Positions 1 to 11,269 of a stretch of 64,000 bases of DNA are shown piece after piece. The stretch's first letter is position 1. Each line of letters begins with the position of its first letter. The notes under the pieces are model-generated. The model made no database searches and had not been told where the DNA came from. It saw only the letters and a program-made list of their open reading frames with translations. Both the position numbers and the translations under genes were made by a program. Origin of the DNA: Bryum argenteum (Eukaryota > Streptophyta > Bryopsida > Bryales > Bryaceae); the NCBI GenBank assembly GCA_037043015.1, contig CM073330.1:3807263-3871262 (forward strand). The letters run 5' to 3'.

Positions 1-412
1 CTAGGGTGTCTCCCGTGTAGCTCCCTCAAACCATTGCCCTACTCCCACAACAACAGTGAAGGTAAAGTATCTACATGCTCATTCCCATGTGAGACATGCC
101 CTCGTAATTACAGAGTAAAAGCCCTTGAAAAACATGGGCCACTATCAAGGGAAGATTAGAGCCTCTCTCCATGTTTCAAGTGAGCCGCTTTTATTTGAGG
201 GGTGACGAGTGGCTCCCATACAACTTGGAGACACTCGACTCGTCAAAATAAAAAGTTGTTTGCGAAAAAGGCTTAGAGCATCTCCACCCATACTCGCTAA
301 AGGTGACTCGCTAAAAATGCTCATCTATATTTGAAGAGCCCTTGAAATCACACTCCCCCACCCTTAAAGGCTCCTCAAGCACCAAAAGTGCATGTGAAAT
401 AGTCAATGCACC
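1..412. other. flank left of the LTR element; truncated MITE end
   Basis: No gene is visible. At 273-275 TTA is followed by GAGCATCTCCACCC, the type of terminus carried by PIF/Harbinger-like MITEs elsewhere in this window. No matching right terminus appears before the LTR starts at 413, so this is at best a truncated MITE end. Confidence 0.4.
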
Positions 413-823
413 TGTTATCCTGGGTTGTTGAGGAATGGAACGCTTTACGAGCTCAGGGCACCGAAGATAACTTTTTTGTGAGATAGAGGCATCAGTAAGA
501 GGTCTGAACCTTGGTCAGTAGAGACCAGGGAAGCAAAGGTTGACTTCGGTGGTAACGGTTAAGGGTCTGTAACACAGAGACCACGGTGATCCCTGGTACC
601 GAGGTAGAGCGGGTGTAGAGCCAGTGATCTGCAGCTCGTAAATACGAAGCATCAGCTGTGTGGAGTTTTACCGAGGCTGCATCCCCGGTTCGGTGATCCA
701 ACAGACCAACGAGGAAACCGCGGAGTTCCAGCAAAGTCAGAAGTACCAGGGACACACAATCCAATAACGATGTTAGGGTTTGTTCGAGGCTGACTATTGC
801 AATCCCCGGCAGACAGACCGGTG

Positions 824-857
<34 letters not shown>

Positions 858-1195
858 CAATACACAGACATGGGAGAGGAAGGACTTCGGCTCTTGGCCT
901 TCATATTAAACACCAGATCCCAAATACATGTGAGTGAGTGTGTTACTCTTGTGTATGTCGAATCTATGCTGCTACGGTGACTACCAAAAAACGAGTGCCT
1001 CTCTCCTATTTTCCACTACCTTTTATACTACGGCTGCCGTGGATAGCCTTGACACCGAAAGGTGCCCTTATCGACTGCCGAGGCATCTGCAGCTAACTGT
1101 TGGTGCCTCCGCCGAAAATGCTGCGCTATCCTTGTTGCCGCTGCTGCTCCCGCATGGGCGCGTTGTGGTTACCCGACCGACGTCATCGGGTAACA
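413..1195 (-). repeat. 3' LTR of the Gypsy element
   Basis: This 783-bp repeat starts TGTTATCC and ends GGGTAACA, giving TGTTA/TAACA inverted ends. It matches 9088-9863 almost base for base over its first ~730 bp, with a handful of substitutions and a longer GA run (827-853). As the element reads minus, this is the downstream (3') LTR. The last ~45 bp near 1150-1195 are clearly more different from the other LTR. Confidence 0.95.
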
Positions 1196-1208
1196 TTTGC
1201 CCTCTCCT
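1196..1208 (-). other. polypurine tract
   Basis: Directly inside the 3' LTR the minus strand reads AGGAGAGGGCAAA, then the LTR start TGTTACC. A purine run at this spot is the usual primer for plus-strand DNA synthesis in LTR elements. Confidence 0.8.
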
Positions 1209-1234
1209 GAGAGCGCAATCCGTCCCCGGATTGC

Positions 1235-3427
1235 TTAGTGCTTGGCACGTCGCTCTGCAGGTCGCCGGTCGGGACGAGTCTGCTCGCGTGGCCATTGTTG
1301 TTGTCGGCGTGGTGGGGGTTGATCATCATACTGGCCTTTCGGATGGCGCGGCAATGCCCCCGCCAGTAAACGCCGATTTCGGATCGTGTTGGCATGTTCG
1401 TGGACATCGAAGACGGTTTTGCCCAGCATTTTGTTACATCCGGGACATTGAACATCGCTAGCCGTATGATCCGCGAAACGTTGGGCCAAATCGGGGTGTT
1501 TGTTGAAGTATTTTTGAACTTCATCGTGCGCATCCTGGTACTCCTCATCGGCATCGCTGTCATTCTCAGGTTCCACATGCCACGTGTTATCATCGGATAG
1601 CTGTATCAAAGCCTGTCGATGAGTTGCAAATGACATTTTAGGGGTTACCGGAGTCGATGGTTGAGCCGTGGATGTCGTTGAGGATGTCGGCGGGTGTGTT
1701 GGGGAGGAGTTCTTCTCCTCTGCTGCCCTCGGTGATGCCTGGGGTGTCTGCTCGGTGTCGGTAAGGTGTTCCGGGATGTGCACGCGATCCTGTAACTGCT
1801 CCTCTGGCATGTCCACATCTTGATTCTCCTGACCTTCCGGCTCGGTGCCTGTGATGTCTTCCTGTGCCACGATTTCGGGGAAGTCCGGTGCCTCGGTGAC
1901 CTGCTGTGGTGACTTTCGGTGCTCGATGACCGTGGCATCCGTGGGCATGTTGGTGTCGTCATGGCTGGACTCTTGCCACTCTCCCTCGTAATCTGCATTT
2001 AACTGTAGTTTTGTGAGTGTCTCTTCGATGCAGGCGGCCACCATGTTGACTGCGATATCGTCCGTCTGCGGAGGATCCCGCTGGATTGCCCTAAATAATA
2101 TTTCTCCCAACACTGCTGCGGCATCGTGGACCCAGGCTTGCTTGTTGGCTTCGAAGTTTTCTTCCTCGATGACCAACGCTCTGCGCCGCTCCTCCAGACT
2201 CTGTGCCTCCGGATTTGATGGATTAGTATCAATCAAATTCCGGCACTGTTGCCGCAGTTCCTCGTTCTGTGCTATCATGGATATCAACTGCTCCTTGGCA
2301 CCGTCCCTTTCCTTAGTAACTCCTTCCAGCTGAAATGTCACTGATTGGATGTCGATCTGCTTGGCCGCGAGCTGGCTTTGTAGTGTTTGGGCGGCACGGT
2401 TAGCCTCTTCCACTTTTTGAATGGCTTGTCCTAACTCCTCCTCCTTCATGCGCAATCGTGTGTGCAGGTCTTGTGTAGCTTTGGAGTACCGGTCCTTCTC
2501 CTCCTGCAGCTGCCACTGGTGACCTTCGGTAGCTTGCAAGTGCCGTAGCACTTTGTCTACACAGGTTGCCATGGCAGATGCCTGGGCCTCAAGTTGGTCC
2601 GCCAGTGTGTGCCCTGCGTCGGTGGAGGGTCCCTCGTCATCCGTCCGCTGCCTCTTGTGTGTGGTAGGTGCCGCGGAATCCCTGATTGGCTTCATCGGTG
2701 ATGGCAGCTTCCTACGTTGAATCTCCACGAAGGTTGACATCGGCGGCAATTTTCCATTCATCTTGTGATACTGTAGATATCGCATGATGTAGGTGGAGAG
2801 AAATGGCCCGATGGGACTGGAGTAATCGCTGAACCTTTGATGGTTCTGCAATTCTAGCCGCAGGTGATCCTCGAAAAGCATTCACCAGTTCACCTTAGCT
2901 CCGGCATCTGCGAGGAAAAGCAGCTCTAACTGTGCGGGCAGTATGTAGTTGCAATTGCACCGACAGTAAATCTGACTGATGATGCCGCGAATGCGCGCAA
3001 ACCACGGCTCCTTCAGCATTGCTCCGACTGCGTAGGTATCGTAGCCCTTCTCTCTTGGCTCCAACCCCGGGATCCTTTGTGCAATGTCTGGCTTTTGGTA
3101 GCCGCAGTCTTCTGTCCATTGTGTGATGCCGGTGCCGTCCCACCCATATTGGTGGTAGAGGTATGCTGCAGAGAAATGAACCTCCACGCCATCCACGGTG
3201 TCGGTGGGGTAAGTCCCTCCGCAGCTCTGAGGCTTCATAGTCTCCACGAATTGCCTGCAGTGGTTAACATTGAGTTTCCATGTCTTCATGTCCTCTCAAA
3301 AACGGTGAAGTCCTGTGTTTTGCGTCCACACGCCATCGATCCTGCTTCGCCAATCGAGGAGGTGCCTCGGCATGAAGAAAGGCGCCTCAGGCTTCAGTTT
3401 CTGCGGAGTCTAGTTGCGAGAAGCCAT
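1235..3427 (-). pseudogene. extra ORF (ORF3) downstream of integrase, coiled-coil protein, with three in-frame stops
   Basis: One minus-strand frame stays open from an ATG at 3427 to the stop at 1235, interrupted only by stops at 3412-3410, 3298-3296 and 2884-2882. The largest open piece (2881-1235) is 548 codons, preceded by a 135-codon piece (3289-2882). The 548-aa part has a basic KRQR segment near residue 77, a long heptad-rich coiled coil (about residues 90-230, rich in Q, E, L and K), an acidic Pro/Thr/Ser-rich middle, a CPGCNKML...HEH zinc-binding-like motif near residue 480, and an Arg/Gln/Pro-rich tail. I recognise no family. The position, sense strand after pol, is where plant Gypsy elements sometimes carry env-like or additional ORFs; no signal peptide or clear membrane span is visible in the 548-aa piece. 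A frame kept over ~730 codons with only three stops suggests that it once coded for a protein. Confidence 0.7.
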
Positions 3428-3772
3428 GGAAACCGTGGAAAAGCACCGGGCGTATGGATTGTGTGGCGCAATCTGCAAGGGAGGAGATGGTGTAAAGCAC
3501 AATTGAGGAGGAGAAGATGGTGGAATGCAAAGACGGCGCAGCAAGTGAGCTCGAGCTGTGGGACAGATAAGCGCTGTGTGAGGCCGCAAATGAGGACAGT
3601 GAGTCCCCAACGGCCTTTTGTTGTCCTCGGTTACCGCGGTAGTGGGAGTGAAAGGCGGCTGAGTGGGAGTTAAGACTGTCAGTGCCAATCGGCCAAAGGC
3701 CATTTCGGCGGCGGTAGATGGCCTGTGACGGTATAGGTTAGCTAGTGTAGGCCCCTCGAGGGGGTCTCTTCC

Positions 3773-5269
3773 TTAGGCATGATTATCCTTGGTGTCCATG
3801 TAATGATTAGCGCATGAAATCTTTTGGGTGTCCAAAAAGACTACTTGGACGTGGTTTAAGTAAATAAGGGGAAGTTCTGCCCCTTGGGTATTTGTGTTAT
3901 CTGCGGTATCTTTGGCCTCCGCGGAGTCTGTTGAGTCGGTGATGTCCTGCTGTGATTTTTGCCCTTTGGCTTCCGTGGCCAGTAAATTTTGTAATTGACC
4001 CAAACTCACCGTTGGCTGCTGGTTCGGGGTGTTGGAATGATAACTTTTTAATTTTGTTGCGTTAACAATGGTGGCCTGGCTATCGTAGTTGTCATTGTTA
4101 ACCAGAAGAACTGTATTGTTTGGCAATACTAATTGTACCCTGTAAGGTCCGTGCCAAATTGTCCCCAATTTGGATTTTCTAATTTTTGGGTCTCTTGGAC
4201 GCCATAGTACCCGATCTCCTTTTTGGAATATGCGAAGAGGTTTTGTACCTTGAAAATATTTGGCGCTTAGTTCTTGTCTCCGTAGTATATTGAGCCTGGC
4301 CTCTCCACGGAATTCTTCGAGTCTGTGTAGGTCTTGTACACGGGCTGCTAAGATGCGGTGAGGCTGATAGTCTCGTGGTTGTATGGACTGGAAGGTTGGT
4401 ATGATGTATTCCGTCGGTAACAACGGCTGTACTCCATAAACTAACTCAAATGGGCTGTATTGGGTGGCTGCTTTGGTGGCCACCCTGTAGGCCCACAGAG
4501 CTACGGGTAGGCAGTCATCCCAGTCACCTTGGTTAGCCAATACAAATTTGCGTAGCATGGTTAAAATGGTCTTGTTGGTGGATTCTGCCTGTCCATTTCC
4601 TTGAGGATAATAGACCGTACTCGTCCTGTGCTTGATGATATGGTTGTCCATGAGGTCTTCGATGACTGCGTTGACAAAATGGGTACCTTGATCTGAGACG
4701 ATTTCTAAGGGGCACCCAAAGCGGGTAATGATGTTTTCGTAGAGGAAAGTGGCTGTGACCATCGCCGTATTGTTGCGCAATGGTTTAGCCTCTACCCATT
4801 TGGTAGTGTAATCCGTGGCCACCAAAATATACTTGTATCCTTGCTTTGTTGCCGGTTTAATTGGGCCGACGAAATCAAGCCCCCATCGTTGAAAAGGTCC
4901 TAACGGTGGTATTGATTTGAGTGGCACTTTGCCTTGATGCTGAAAATTGGTGGTCGTTGTTTGGCATACATGGCAATGTTTAATGTATGCGAGGACATCC
5001 TTATGTAACGTGGGCCACCAATATTTGGCAGCCAATATTTTCTGAACGGTGGTTTCTGGTCCTTGATGTCCGCCAGCGGGGCCTGCGTGGAGACTATCGA
5101 GGATCTGTTGTTGTTCTCCGGTGGGTACACAGAGCCTAATTTCCAAGTCTGCGCCTTTTCGGTATAGTCTCCCGTCAACCAGGGTGTATGGTAGCGTGGT
5201 TCTCACAAAGTTGATTTTTTGGGTGCCTGTTAGCCCATTGGGTATGGTGCTTTGACCCAAGTAAGCCAT
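3773..5269 (-). CDS. integrase region of the Gypsy pol polyprotein
   Basis: A 498-codon open frame with an HHCC zinc-binding N-terminal region ([10 protein letters not shown] ... CHVCQ), then the DDE integrase core: [16 protein letters not shown] and GNGQAES supply the Asp, Asp and Glu. The C-terminal part ([16 protein letters not shown], near residue 370) resembles the integrase C-terminal domain. It catalyses insertion of element DNA into the host chromosome. The frame differs from the upstream RT-RNase H frame and overlaps it by about 40 bp, so one frameshift separates them. The listed start is only the first open codon; in the live element this would be part of a polyprotein. Confidence 0.9.
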   Translation of the reverse strand: MAYLGQSTIPNGLTGTQKINFVRTTLPYTLVDGRLYRKGADLEIRLCVPTGEQQQILDSLHAGPAGGHQGPETTVQKILAAKYWWPTLHKDVLAYIKHCHVCQTTTTNFQHQGKVPLKSIPPLGPFQRWGLDFVGPIKPATKQGYKYILVATDYTTKWVEAKPLRNNTAMVTATFLYENIITRFGCPLEIVSDQGTHFVNAVIEDLMDNHIIKHRTSTVYYPQGNGQAESTNKTILTMLRKFVLANQGDWDDCLPVALWAYRVATKAATQYSPFELVYGVQPLLPTEYIIPTFQSIQPRDYQPHRILAARVQDLHRLEEFRGEARLNILRRQELSAKYFQGTKPLRIFQKGDRVLWRPRDPKIRKSKLGTIWHGPYRVQLVLPNNTVLLVNNDNYDSQATIVNATKLKSYHSNTPNQQPTVSLGQLQNLLATEAKGQKSQQDITDSTDSAEAKDTADNTNTQGAELPLIYLNHVQVVFLDTQKISCANHYMDTKDNHA

Positions 5270-6729
5270 GATATCCTGTCTGTAGTCGGCTGGAGTTTCC
5301 GCGGTAGGATGGTGGCCTGTACTGAAGCTGCTTGTATATATGGCTCATTAAAAGAGTCATCTATGCCTTCTTCGGTAGCATTGGTGTCTCGGGAAAGGTA
5401 GTCTGCCACGATGTGACGTTTTCCTGGCACAAAGACCACCTCGAAGTCATATTCCATCAGGATCATAATCCACCGAGCGACCCTCCCGGTGATCAACGGT
5501 TGGTTCACTAAGTACGATAGACTATGATGATCCACCATGAATCTAAACTTGTTTCCTAATAGATAATGTCGGAATTTCTTGACCGCATAGACCATGGCTA
5601 GCGCTTCTCTCTCCGTGGTGGAATAATTTCTCTCGGCCTGGTTTAACAACCTGCTAGCGTATGCCACCGGTTGATCATGTTTGCCGTTGACATTTTGTGC
5701 CAACATTACCCCCACGGCGATCTTGGAAGCATCTGTGTGGACATGGAAGGGCTTGGCCCAGTTAGGTGCCAGTAGTATCGGTGCCTGTGAATAGGCTTTT
5801 TTGATTTTGTCCAAGGCTGTCTAAGCTGCCGAGGTCCAGTCTCGGGGATAGGAATACCCGGCATGATTTAAGGCAGCGATCGGTGCCATCAGATGTGCTA
5901 GCTTTTCGATGTACATCCTGTTGAACTGCGAGATACCAAGCAATCTTTGGACGCCTTTTTGATCTTTTGGTGGAGTCATGTCTAGGATATCTTGGATCTT
6001 GGAAGGGTCGGGAAGTTTGCCATACTTGCAAACAATATATCCGAGGATGACGCCTGCGAAGAAGAGAAACATGCATTTATCGGCATTTAGACTTACTCCG
6101 TTTTCTCTGCATGCCTGAAAAATTTGTCTTAATTGGCTAACATGGTCTTGCATCCGTCCGTACACTGTGCCATTGTCTAGATAGATACGGAAGAATTTTT
6201 TCAAGTAGGGGCGAAAGATTAATTCCATGACACGTTGAAATGTCATAGGTGCGTTTTTTGCTCCAAACGGCATTCTTTCGAATTGGTATGGACTCCATTC
6301 CGTGGAAAACGCGGTTTAGTTCTTGTCTTGTTCGGCCATGGCGACTTGATAATAACCGGAAAAGCAATCCAGAAATGAGTACATCTCATGTCCCGCCACT
6401 TCATCAATGATTTCTTCCATGTAAGGTAAAGGATAGTGATCCTTTTTGGTTGCCGCATTAAGTTTACGAAAATCCACACAGATTCGTAAGGCGCCATTCT
6501 TTTTGGGAATGATCACCATCGGAGACAGCCAGGGTGCCGAGTCTACCGGAGATATAAACTTGGCACTGAGTAGCTTGTCCAGCTCTGCTTTGACTCTGAC
6601 AGCGTAGTTTGGATTCATGCGGTATCTGCGTTGTTGCACCGGGTGAGCGTTTGGTACCAGGTCTATGGTATGTTCGGCGATAGTCCCTGGTATCCCTTTT
6701 AAGTCTTCGTGCGTCCAGGCAAAAATATC
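5230..6729 (-). pseudogene. reverse transcriptase and RNase H of the Gypsy element, inactivated
   Basis: RT motifs appear in order: ICVDFRKLN, FLDCFSGYYQV, MPFGAKNAPMTFQRVM, then the catalytic box, which reads YLDN where YxDD is required (Asn codon at 6174-6172). RNase H follows with HTDASKIAVG, ERNYSTTEREALA and DHHSL. In-frame stops lie at 6732-6730 (between protease and RT), 6318-6316 (inside the RT palm) and 5823-5821 (between RT and RNase H). All pieces share one frame, so damage here is by point substitution rather than indel. With the second catalytic Asp gone and stops on both sides, no active RT is expected. Confidence 0.93.
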
Positions 6730-7782
6730 CTAGTATTCTTTGAAGAGGGCTATGGTTGCCTGTTTGATATCATGAGGCGCGTCGGCGTTGATCTTGACAT
6801 TCTTTGGTGCACTTTCGGTGCCAAGGTTGACCAACTGTACCTGTTCTGTGGATCCATGTGTCCACCCGGTTACTACTTGTTTACTCAAAGCTTCGGTTGC
6901 CGGGGTCTTATCAATGACGACTCCTTCGGAAACCTCGGTGGTGAATCTTGGAGGGATATTGAGGGTATCTTCTTCTGAGACTACGCTGGCCAAGTGAATT
7001 TCGGCCAACGGGATTAGATCGGGGTCTGCGTGGAACACCAAGGCTTCTTGTTCGTGCGTGAGACCTCTTCCCCAGGCCGTGCCAGCTTGATTCCTGATCT
7101 GTTTGACTCTTTCTCGAGTGATACAGCTATCCACGGGGATAATCATGGTCTTCCCGTATCTTCGAATTCTGATCTGATTTCTGGCCCAGTCATGAATTGC
7201 ATTCATGTCTCGTAGCCAAGGTCGGCCCAAGATCATTGGGAAATTGCTGCTATCTGGCATGTTGATGACGACAAAGGTTGCCGGTGTAAAGATTCCGTGA
7301 GTAGTGATGGCCACGGTAGAAAGTATCCCCAATGGGGTCACCGGGGCATCATTTGCCATCCGTAAGATGAACTGAGCTGTTGTTGGTTGGGGTAGTCCTA
7401 GCTGTTGTCGTAGATGGTTGCTGATAACGTTGACTCCGAAGCCTCCATCAACTAATACATTGGCCAATTGGTGTGGTCCTAATTGGACATGTATGACGGC
7501 GGCATCGGTGTCTATTGTTGTCGCATTAATTTCTACGGTTGTCGTGGCCGTGGTTGTGATCTTGTGCATATTTTGCATGTATGTTTGCAATTTCGGGCTA
7601 ATTTTCAACAGATCAGTTAACGTAATGCGTACATCGGTTTTTTCCAATACCCGTTGCAGGTCTGGGACTACCGCTGTTTCCAGGTCGGCTTGAATTTGCG
7701 TCCGCAAATTGTTTAATCTTTTCCAATGTTGTTCGGCGAAAGGCTTGCGGTGTTCTATGACATGTTTATCAGCTGTATCCAA
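6730..7782 (-). pseudogene. retropepsin (aspartic protease) region of Gypsy pol
   Basis: A 350-codon open stretch ending at an in-frame stop. The protease core is around residues 105-220: VLVDGGFGVNVIS holds the catalytic Asp in the DGG form seen in many plant Gypsy proteases instead of D-S/T-G, and MILGRPWLRD is the conserved distal flap motif. It would cut the Gag-Pol polyprotein. Its frame differs from gag (7803) and continues into RT after the stop. Called part of a broken pol, though the domain itself looks complete. Confidence 0.85.
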
Positions 7783-7802
7783 GGTAGCCTTTGATCTTGT
7801 GG

Positions 7803-9013
7803 TTACCGCGGCGTGCTTATGGTAGCCACGTTAGTGCCGTGGACTTCAGTAAGTGTAACTCCCCCCCTTATGTTGCCTGTGTTGGCTTCGGTGCTGCCGG
7901 AGTGTGCCTTGGTGTCTGTGGTAACACGGGTGTTGGCCCAGTGCTGTCTCAACACCGGGCACTGGCCTCGTCGGTGGTGTGGGGATCCGCATTCCCAACA
8001 TCCATCGTTTCTGCCAGGTTGGAACGCGTCCACATCGACTTCTTCTGGGTACATTGATGCTGCTTTAGTTCGCGTGGGCCGCACATCTTCCGTTTTAGCA
8101 GGTGTATTGGAAAACCAACAGCGTCCTGCATGTAGCTTGCCGCAAGTTGTACATGGTGTAGTTGTCGCCCGGACAGGCATCCTTGGTGTTGGTAGCGGAA
8201 GCAACGGTGTCGGTGTTCTGTCGATGACGCTGAATTCCCTGCTGATATCATTGGCAGCGGTGAGTATGTCCTGCAATGTTTTAATACCGCGGATGATGAT
8301 GCCTTGTTGTATCCACGGTAGCAGGCCCTTTTTGAACCATTCGCATAAGTAATCTTCTTCAGGCCGTTGACTGAGTTTGTCGGCCAACTGCTTGAATCTG
8401 TCATAAAACTTGTCGACAAGTTCGCTTCTTTCTTGTTGTATGTTTCCTAAAGCTCGAAGTATTTCTGAGCTTGTTTTTAGTTTTCGGAATTTCTGCAAGA
8501 AGCTACGCTCCATTTCTTCCCATGTTGGTAACAAATGCTCGGTTTCGAAATCGATGTACCAATTGATGTGGTTGCCTTGGAGCGTGGTTCCGAAGATATT
8601 CTGCAAGTCTTCGGTGCTGAAGACACCGTTGGTCCGCGCTATCACCTTAAATCTACGTATGTGCCAGTCAGGGTCGCCGGAGTCATCAAAGACTGGGTAC
8701 GGTATCTTTGGCAACTTAATGAGCCGATCTCTTTCTCTAGACGCCATAGAAGCGGCCATGGCTGGATCCATCGGTGGTAGCTGTGATGGTCCGGCCATGG
8801 TAACCATGGGTGGAACAGTTGTTGAGGTTCCCACCCCCTGGAGATAGTGTGCGTTTAGCAATTCTATCTTGGCATTGTTGGCGTCGTTTTTCGCCGCCAA
8901 ATCCGTCATTTGTTGTTTCATCCACTGGAGCAATTCTCTCGTGGTATCTTGGTCATCTTGGGTGCGGCCTCTTCAGGTTCCGCAGTTTTCTCGGTTGCTT
9001 TTCGTGGAGGCAT
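7803..9013 (-). pseudogene. gag of the Gypsy element, frameshifted near its start
   Basis: The open frame from 8933 codes for a retrotransposon gag domain (WHIRRFKVIARTNG; WEEMERSFLQKFRKL; LVDKFYDRFKQLADKL) followed by a classical CX2CX4HX4C zinc knuckle, CWECGSPHHRRGQC, about 60 residues from the end. A more natural ATG at 9013-9011 starts a Lys/Glu-rich N-terminus in a different frame; a single-base indel near 8936-8940 separates it from the rest. Gag forms the particle that packages element RNA. Confidence 0.88.
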
Positions 9014-9066
9014 GTTGCCTTGTTTGATGTTTTCTTTCCTATTCTTCGGGCTGACTCAACATTCCA

Positions 9067-9084
9067 TCCCCAGCATGGTCGCCA
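9067..9084 (-). other. primer-binding site
   Basis: Three bases inside the 5' LTR the minus strand reads TGGCGACCATGCTGGGGA. It starts with TGG, as the complement of a tRNA 3' CCA must, and resembles the plant tRNA-Arg/tRNA-Asp type sites of other Gypsy elements, with a few mismatches in the middle. The tRNA assignment is tentative. Confidence 0.65.
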
Positions 9085-9087
9085 AAA

Positions 9088-9863
9088 TGTTATCCTGGGT
9101 TGTCGAGGAATGAAACGCTTTACGAGCTCAGGGTACCGAAGATAACTTTTTTGTGAGATAGAGGCATCAGTAAGAGGTCTGAACCTTGGTCAATAGAGAC
9201 CAGGGAAGCAAAGGTTGACTTCGGTGGTAACGGTTAAGGGTCTGTAACACAGAGACCACGGTGATCCCTGGTACCGAGGTAGAGCGGGTGTAGAGCCAGT
9301 GATCTGCAGCTCGTAAATACGAAGCATCAGCTGTGTGGAGTTTTACCGAGGCTGCATCCCCGGTTCGGTGATCCAACAGACCAACGAGGAAACCGCGGAG
9401 TTCCAGCAAAGTCAGAAGTACCAGGGACACACAATCCAATAACGATGTTAGGGTTTGTTCGAGGCTGACTATTGCAATCCCCGGCAGACAGACCGGTGAA
9501 TGAGAGAGAGAGAGAGAGAGAGACTTCAATACACAGACATGGGAGAGGAAGGACTTCGGCTCTTGGCCTTCATATTAAACACCAGATCCCAAATACATGT
9601 GAGTGAGTGTGTTACTCTTGTGTATGTCGAATCTATGCTGCTACGGTGACTACCAAAAAACGAGTGCCTCTCTCCTATTTTCCACTACCTTTTATACTAC
9701 GGCTGCCGTGGATAGCCTTGACACCGAAAGGTGCCCTTATCGACTGCCGAGGCATCTGCAGCTAACTGTTGGTGCCTCCGCCGAAAATGCTGCGCTATCC
9801 TTGTTGCCGCTGCTGCTCCCGCATGGGCCGCTGTGGTTACCCGACTAACGTCATCGGGAACCA
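9088..9863 (-). repeat. 5' LTR of the Gypsy element
   Basis: A 776-bp direct repeat of 413-1195, beginning TGTTATCC on the plus strand. It differs by few substitutions and a shorter GA run near 9502-9522. Its outer edge reads ...CATCGGGAACCA where the other LTR has ...CATCGGGTAACA, so the terminal inverted repeat is imperfect here and the border with the LINE-like sequence is fixed only by that alignment. It would hold the element promoter for minus-strand transcription. Confidence 0.93.
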
Positions 9864-10893
9864 GTTTTTTCGTCTCCTCTGGTACCATTGGTTGCCAAGA
9901 AAGATTAGCAGCATGTTATGGCTGACAATCGCAGGAGGCCTCCCCGTGGGCTCGTGGCGAGTGCGACTCGGGCACAGTGGTATGTGCACCCTATGCAACC
10001 TCAATGCTCTACAAACTCCTGAACATGCTCTGTTCACATGCCCACGGGTGGCACCGGCATGGGTTCGCGCACGAAGACTTCGAGAGATTGCAGCGGCACT
10101 ACCCAGCTTCGATACCTGGGAATCCGCACTGTTCGGTGACTTGGGCACACCGGACACCACTGGCAACACCCTAAGTGAAGAAGGAGACAATTGGGACACG
10201 GGTACCCCGTGTCCAGTCAACCCCGAAACCCCCTGGTTAATTCTTCGCATTGCTCTGATTTGGTCAATATGGTGCCAATTGTGTGAATTTGAGATGCGTT
10301 CAGGTTCATTTCATTTAGGAGTGGCTCTCTTTTGAGCATGGAAGACAACAGTGCAGGTGGGGATGGGAGCCTGGATCGACCTTCAACGATACCGACACCG
10401 CAGGAACGCGCAGAAGCATTGTGATATGGAGCAACGATTCCTGCAGATCTGGAGCTGTGGCAACCTATTTTGCGAATCTCAACTCGACAAACCTCGATGG
10501 CATCCAGCTCCACACCCGGAATTCCTTACCAGAGAGTTCAACTCCCGGATGAGTTCAACGCGAATCGACCGCACCACGAACGAGGGCGTCAACCCCAACT
10601 ACGCATCACCACCACATTCTGAATCGATTCGAGGAGACTCAGAACATTCACCACCACCGTCTCCCCGACTTTGGGCGCTAGCACCCACCCCCTTGGCTGT
10701 ACGAAATCCGCCAAGCACCGAGGCTCTGCCTTACAGTTTGTCCACCCGGACTTCAGACGAACCAGTTAGACTAAGCACAGAGCTCTTAAGCCAGTTAGAA
10801 CCAGCTAGTACTCGCCTCGAGTATCTACTCGTAGATCTTCAGTCGGAGCAGGATCTCCTACTCCAAGCAGCTTTCTGGACAGAACATGTTTAG
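9855..10893 (+). pseudogene. 3' part of a LINE ORF2 (zinc-binding RT-associated domain)
   Basis: The plus frame directly after the LTR reads NQFFRLLWYHWLPRKISSML, then LPVGSWRVRLGHSGMC. The following CTLC...PEHALFTC gives a C-X2-C-X9-H-X4-C pattern typical of the zf-RVT domain at the end of plant LINE ORF2 proteins. An in-frame TGA at 10333-10335 interrupts the conserved C-terminal region; the same frame then continues to 10893. The RT and endonuclease domains are missing, cut off at the LTR border. No poly(A) tail is obvious downstream. Confidence 0.75.
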
Positions 10894-11269
10894 CTTATTC
10901 TCAAGTAGAGCCATCGTCGCTCCACTGGCTACACAATACTAGCCACACTGAGACCGTCGATTCCCTCTGTCGATGACCCAGTTAGTGGGCCTCCACCCAC
11001 TCTGTACCAATTCTACTTTACTAATCATCCTGAAAAAGGGACTTACCACAAAGTGCTGATTAGTTGACTGTCAGTCCCATGTGCCAGAAGCGCCCTCGTC
11101 CCGGGAAAAAGAAAACGGCGAGAATGGCGTACCGACGATTCCCTTACCAACGATTCGTTTCCATTTTAAGTTTTTGGACACAAATGACAAGAATCTCATT
11201 GCAGAAATATCAAGTGGCTTCAGACAAAAAGCCAAATCCATTCAAGGTGATACTGGAGCAGCCCGAGTA
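10894..11269. other. no recognisable gene
   Basis: Sequence between the LINE fragment and the next MITE. Short ORFs without recognisable motifs; part may be LINE 3' untranslated sequence. Confidence 0.4.

Larger units (their letters stand above)
413..9863 (-). mobile_element. Ty3/Gypsy LTR retrotransposon with extra 3' ORF, defective
   Basis: A 9.45 kb element reads on the minus strand. Two LTRs (413-1195 and 9088-9863) bound an interior holding, in transcription order, gag (9013-7803), protease (7782-6730), RT and RNase H (6729-5230), integrase (5269-3773) and a further ORF (3427-1235). RNase H before integrase places it in the Ty3/Gypsy class. A primer-binding site and a polypurine tract lie at the expected LTR borders. 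The ORFs carry in-frame stops, frameshifts and a changed RT active site, so this copy cannot encode a complete replication machinery. No target-site duplication is evident: the left flank ends GCACC and the right flank starts GTTTT. Confidence 0.95.

Noticed and set aside
492-860. 122-codon minus ORF, repeated at 9167-9529
   Set aside because: Lies entirely within both LTRs and includes the GA microsatellite translated as Ser-Leu repeats; explained by LTR duplication.
1068-2333. Plus-strand ORFs (934-1461, 1394-1600, 2013-2333) inside the LTR element
   Set aside because: They are antisense shadows of the long minus-strand ORF3 and of the LTR.
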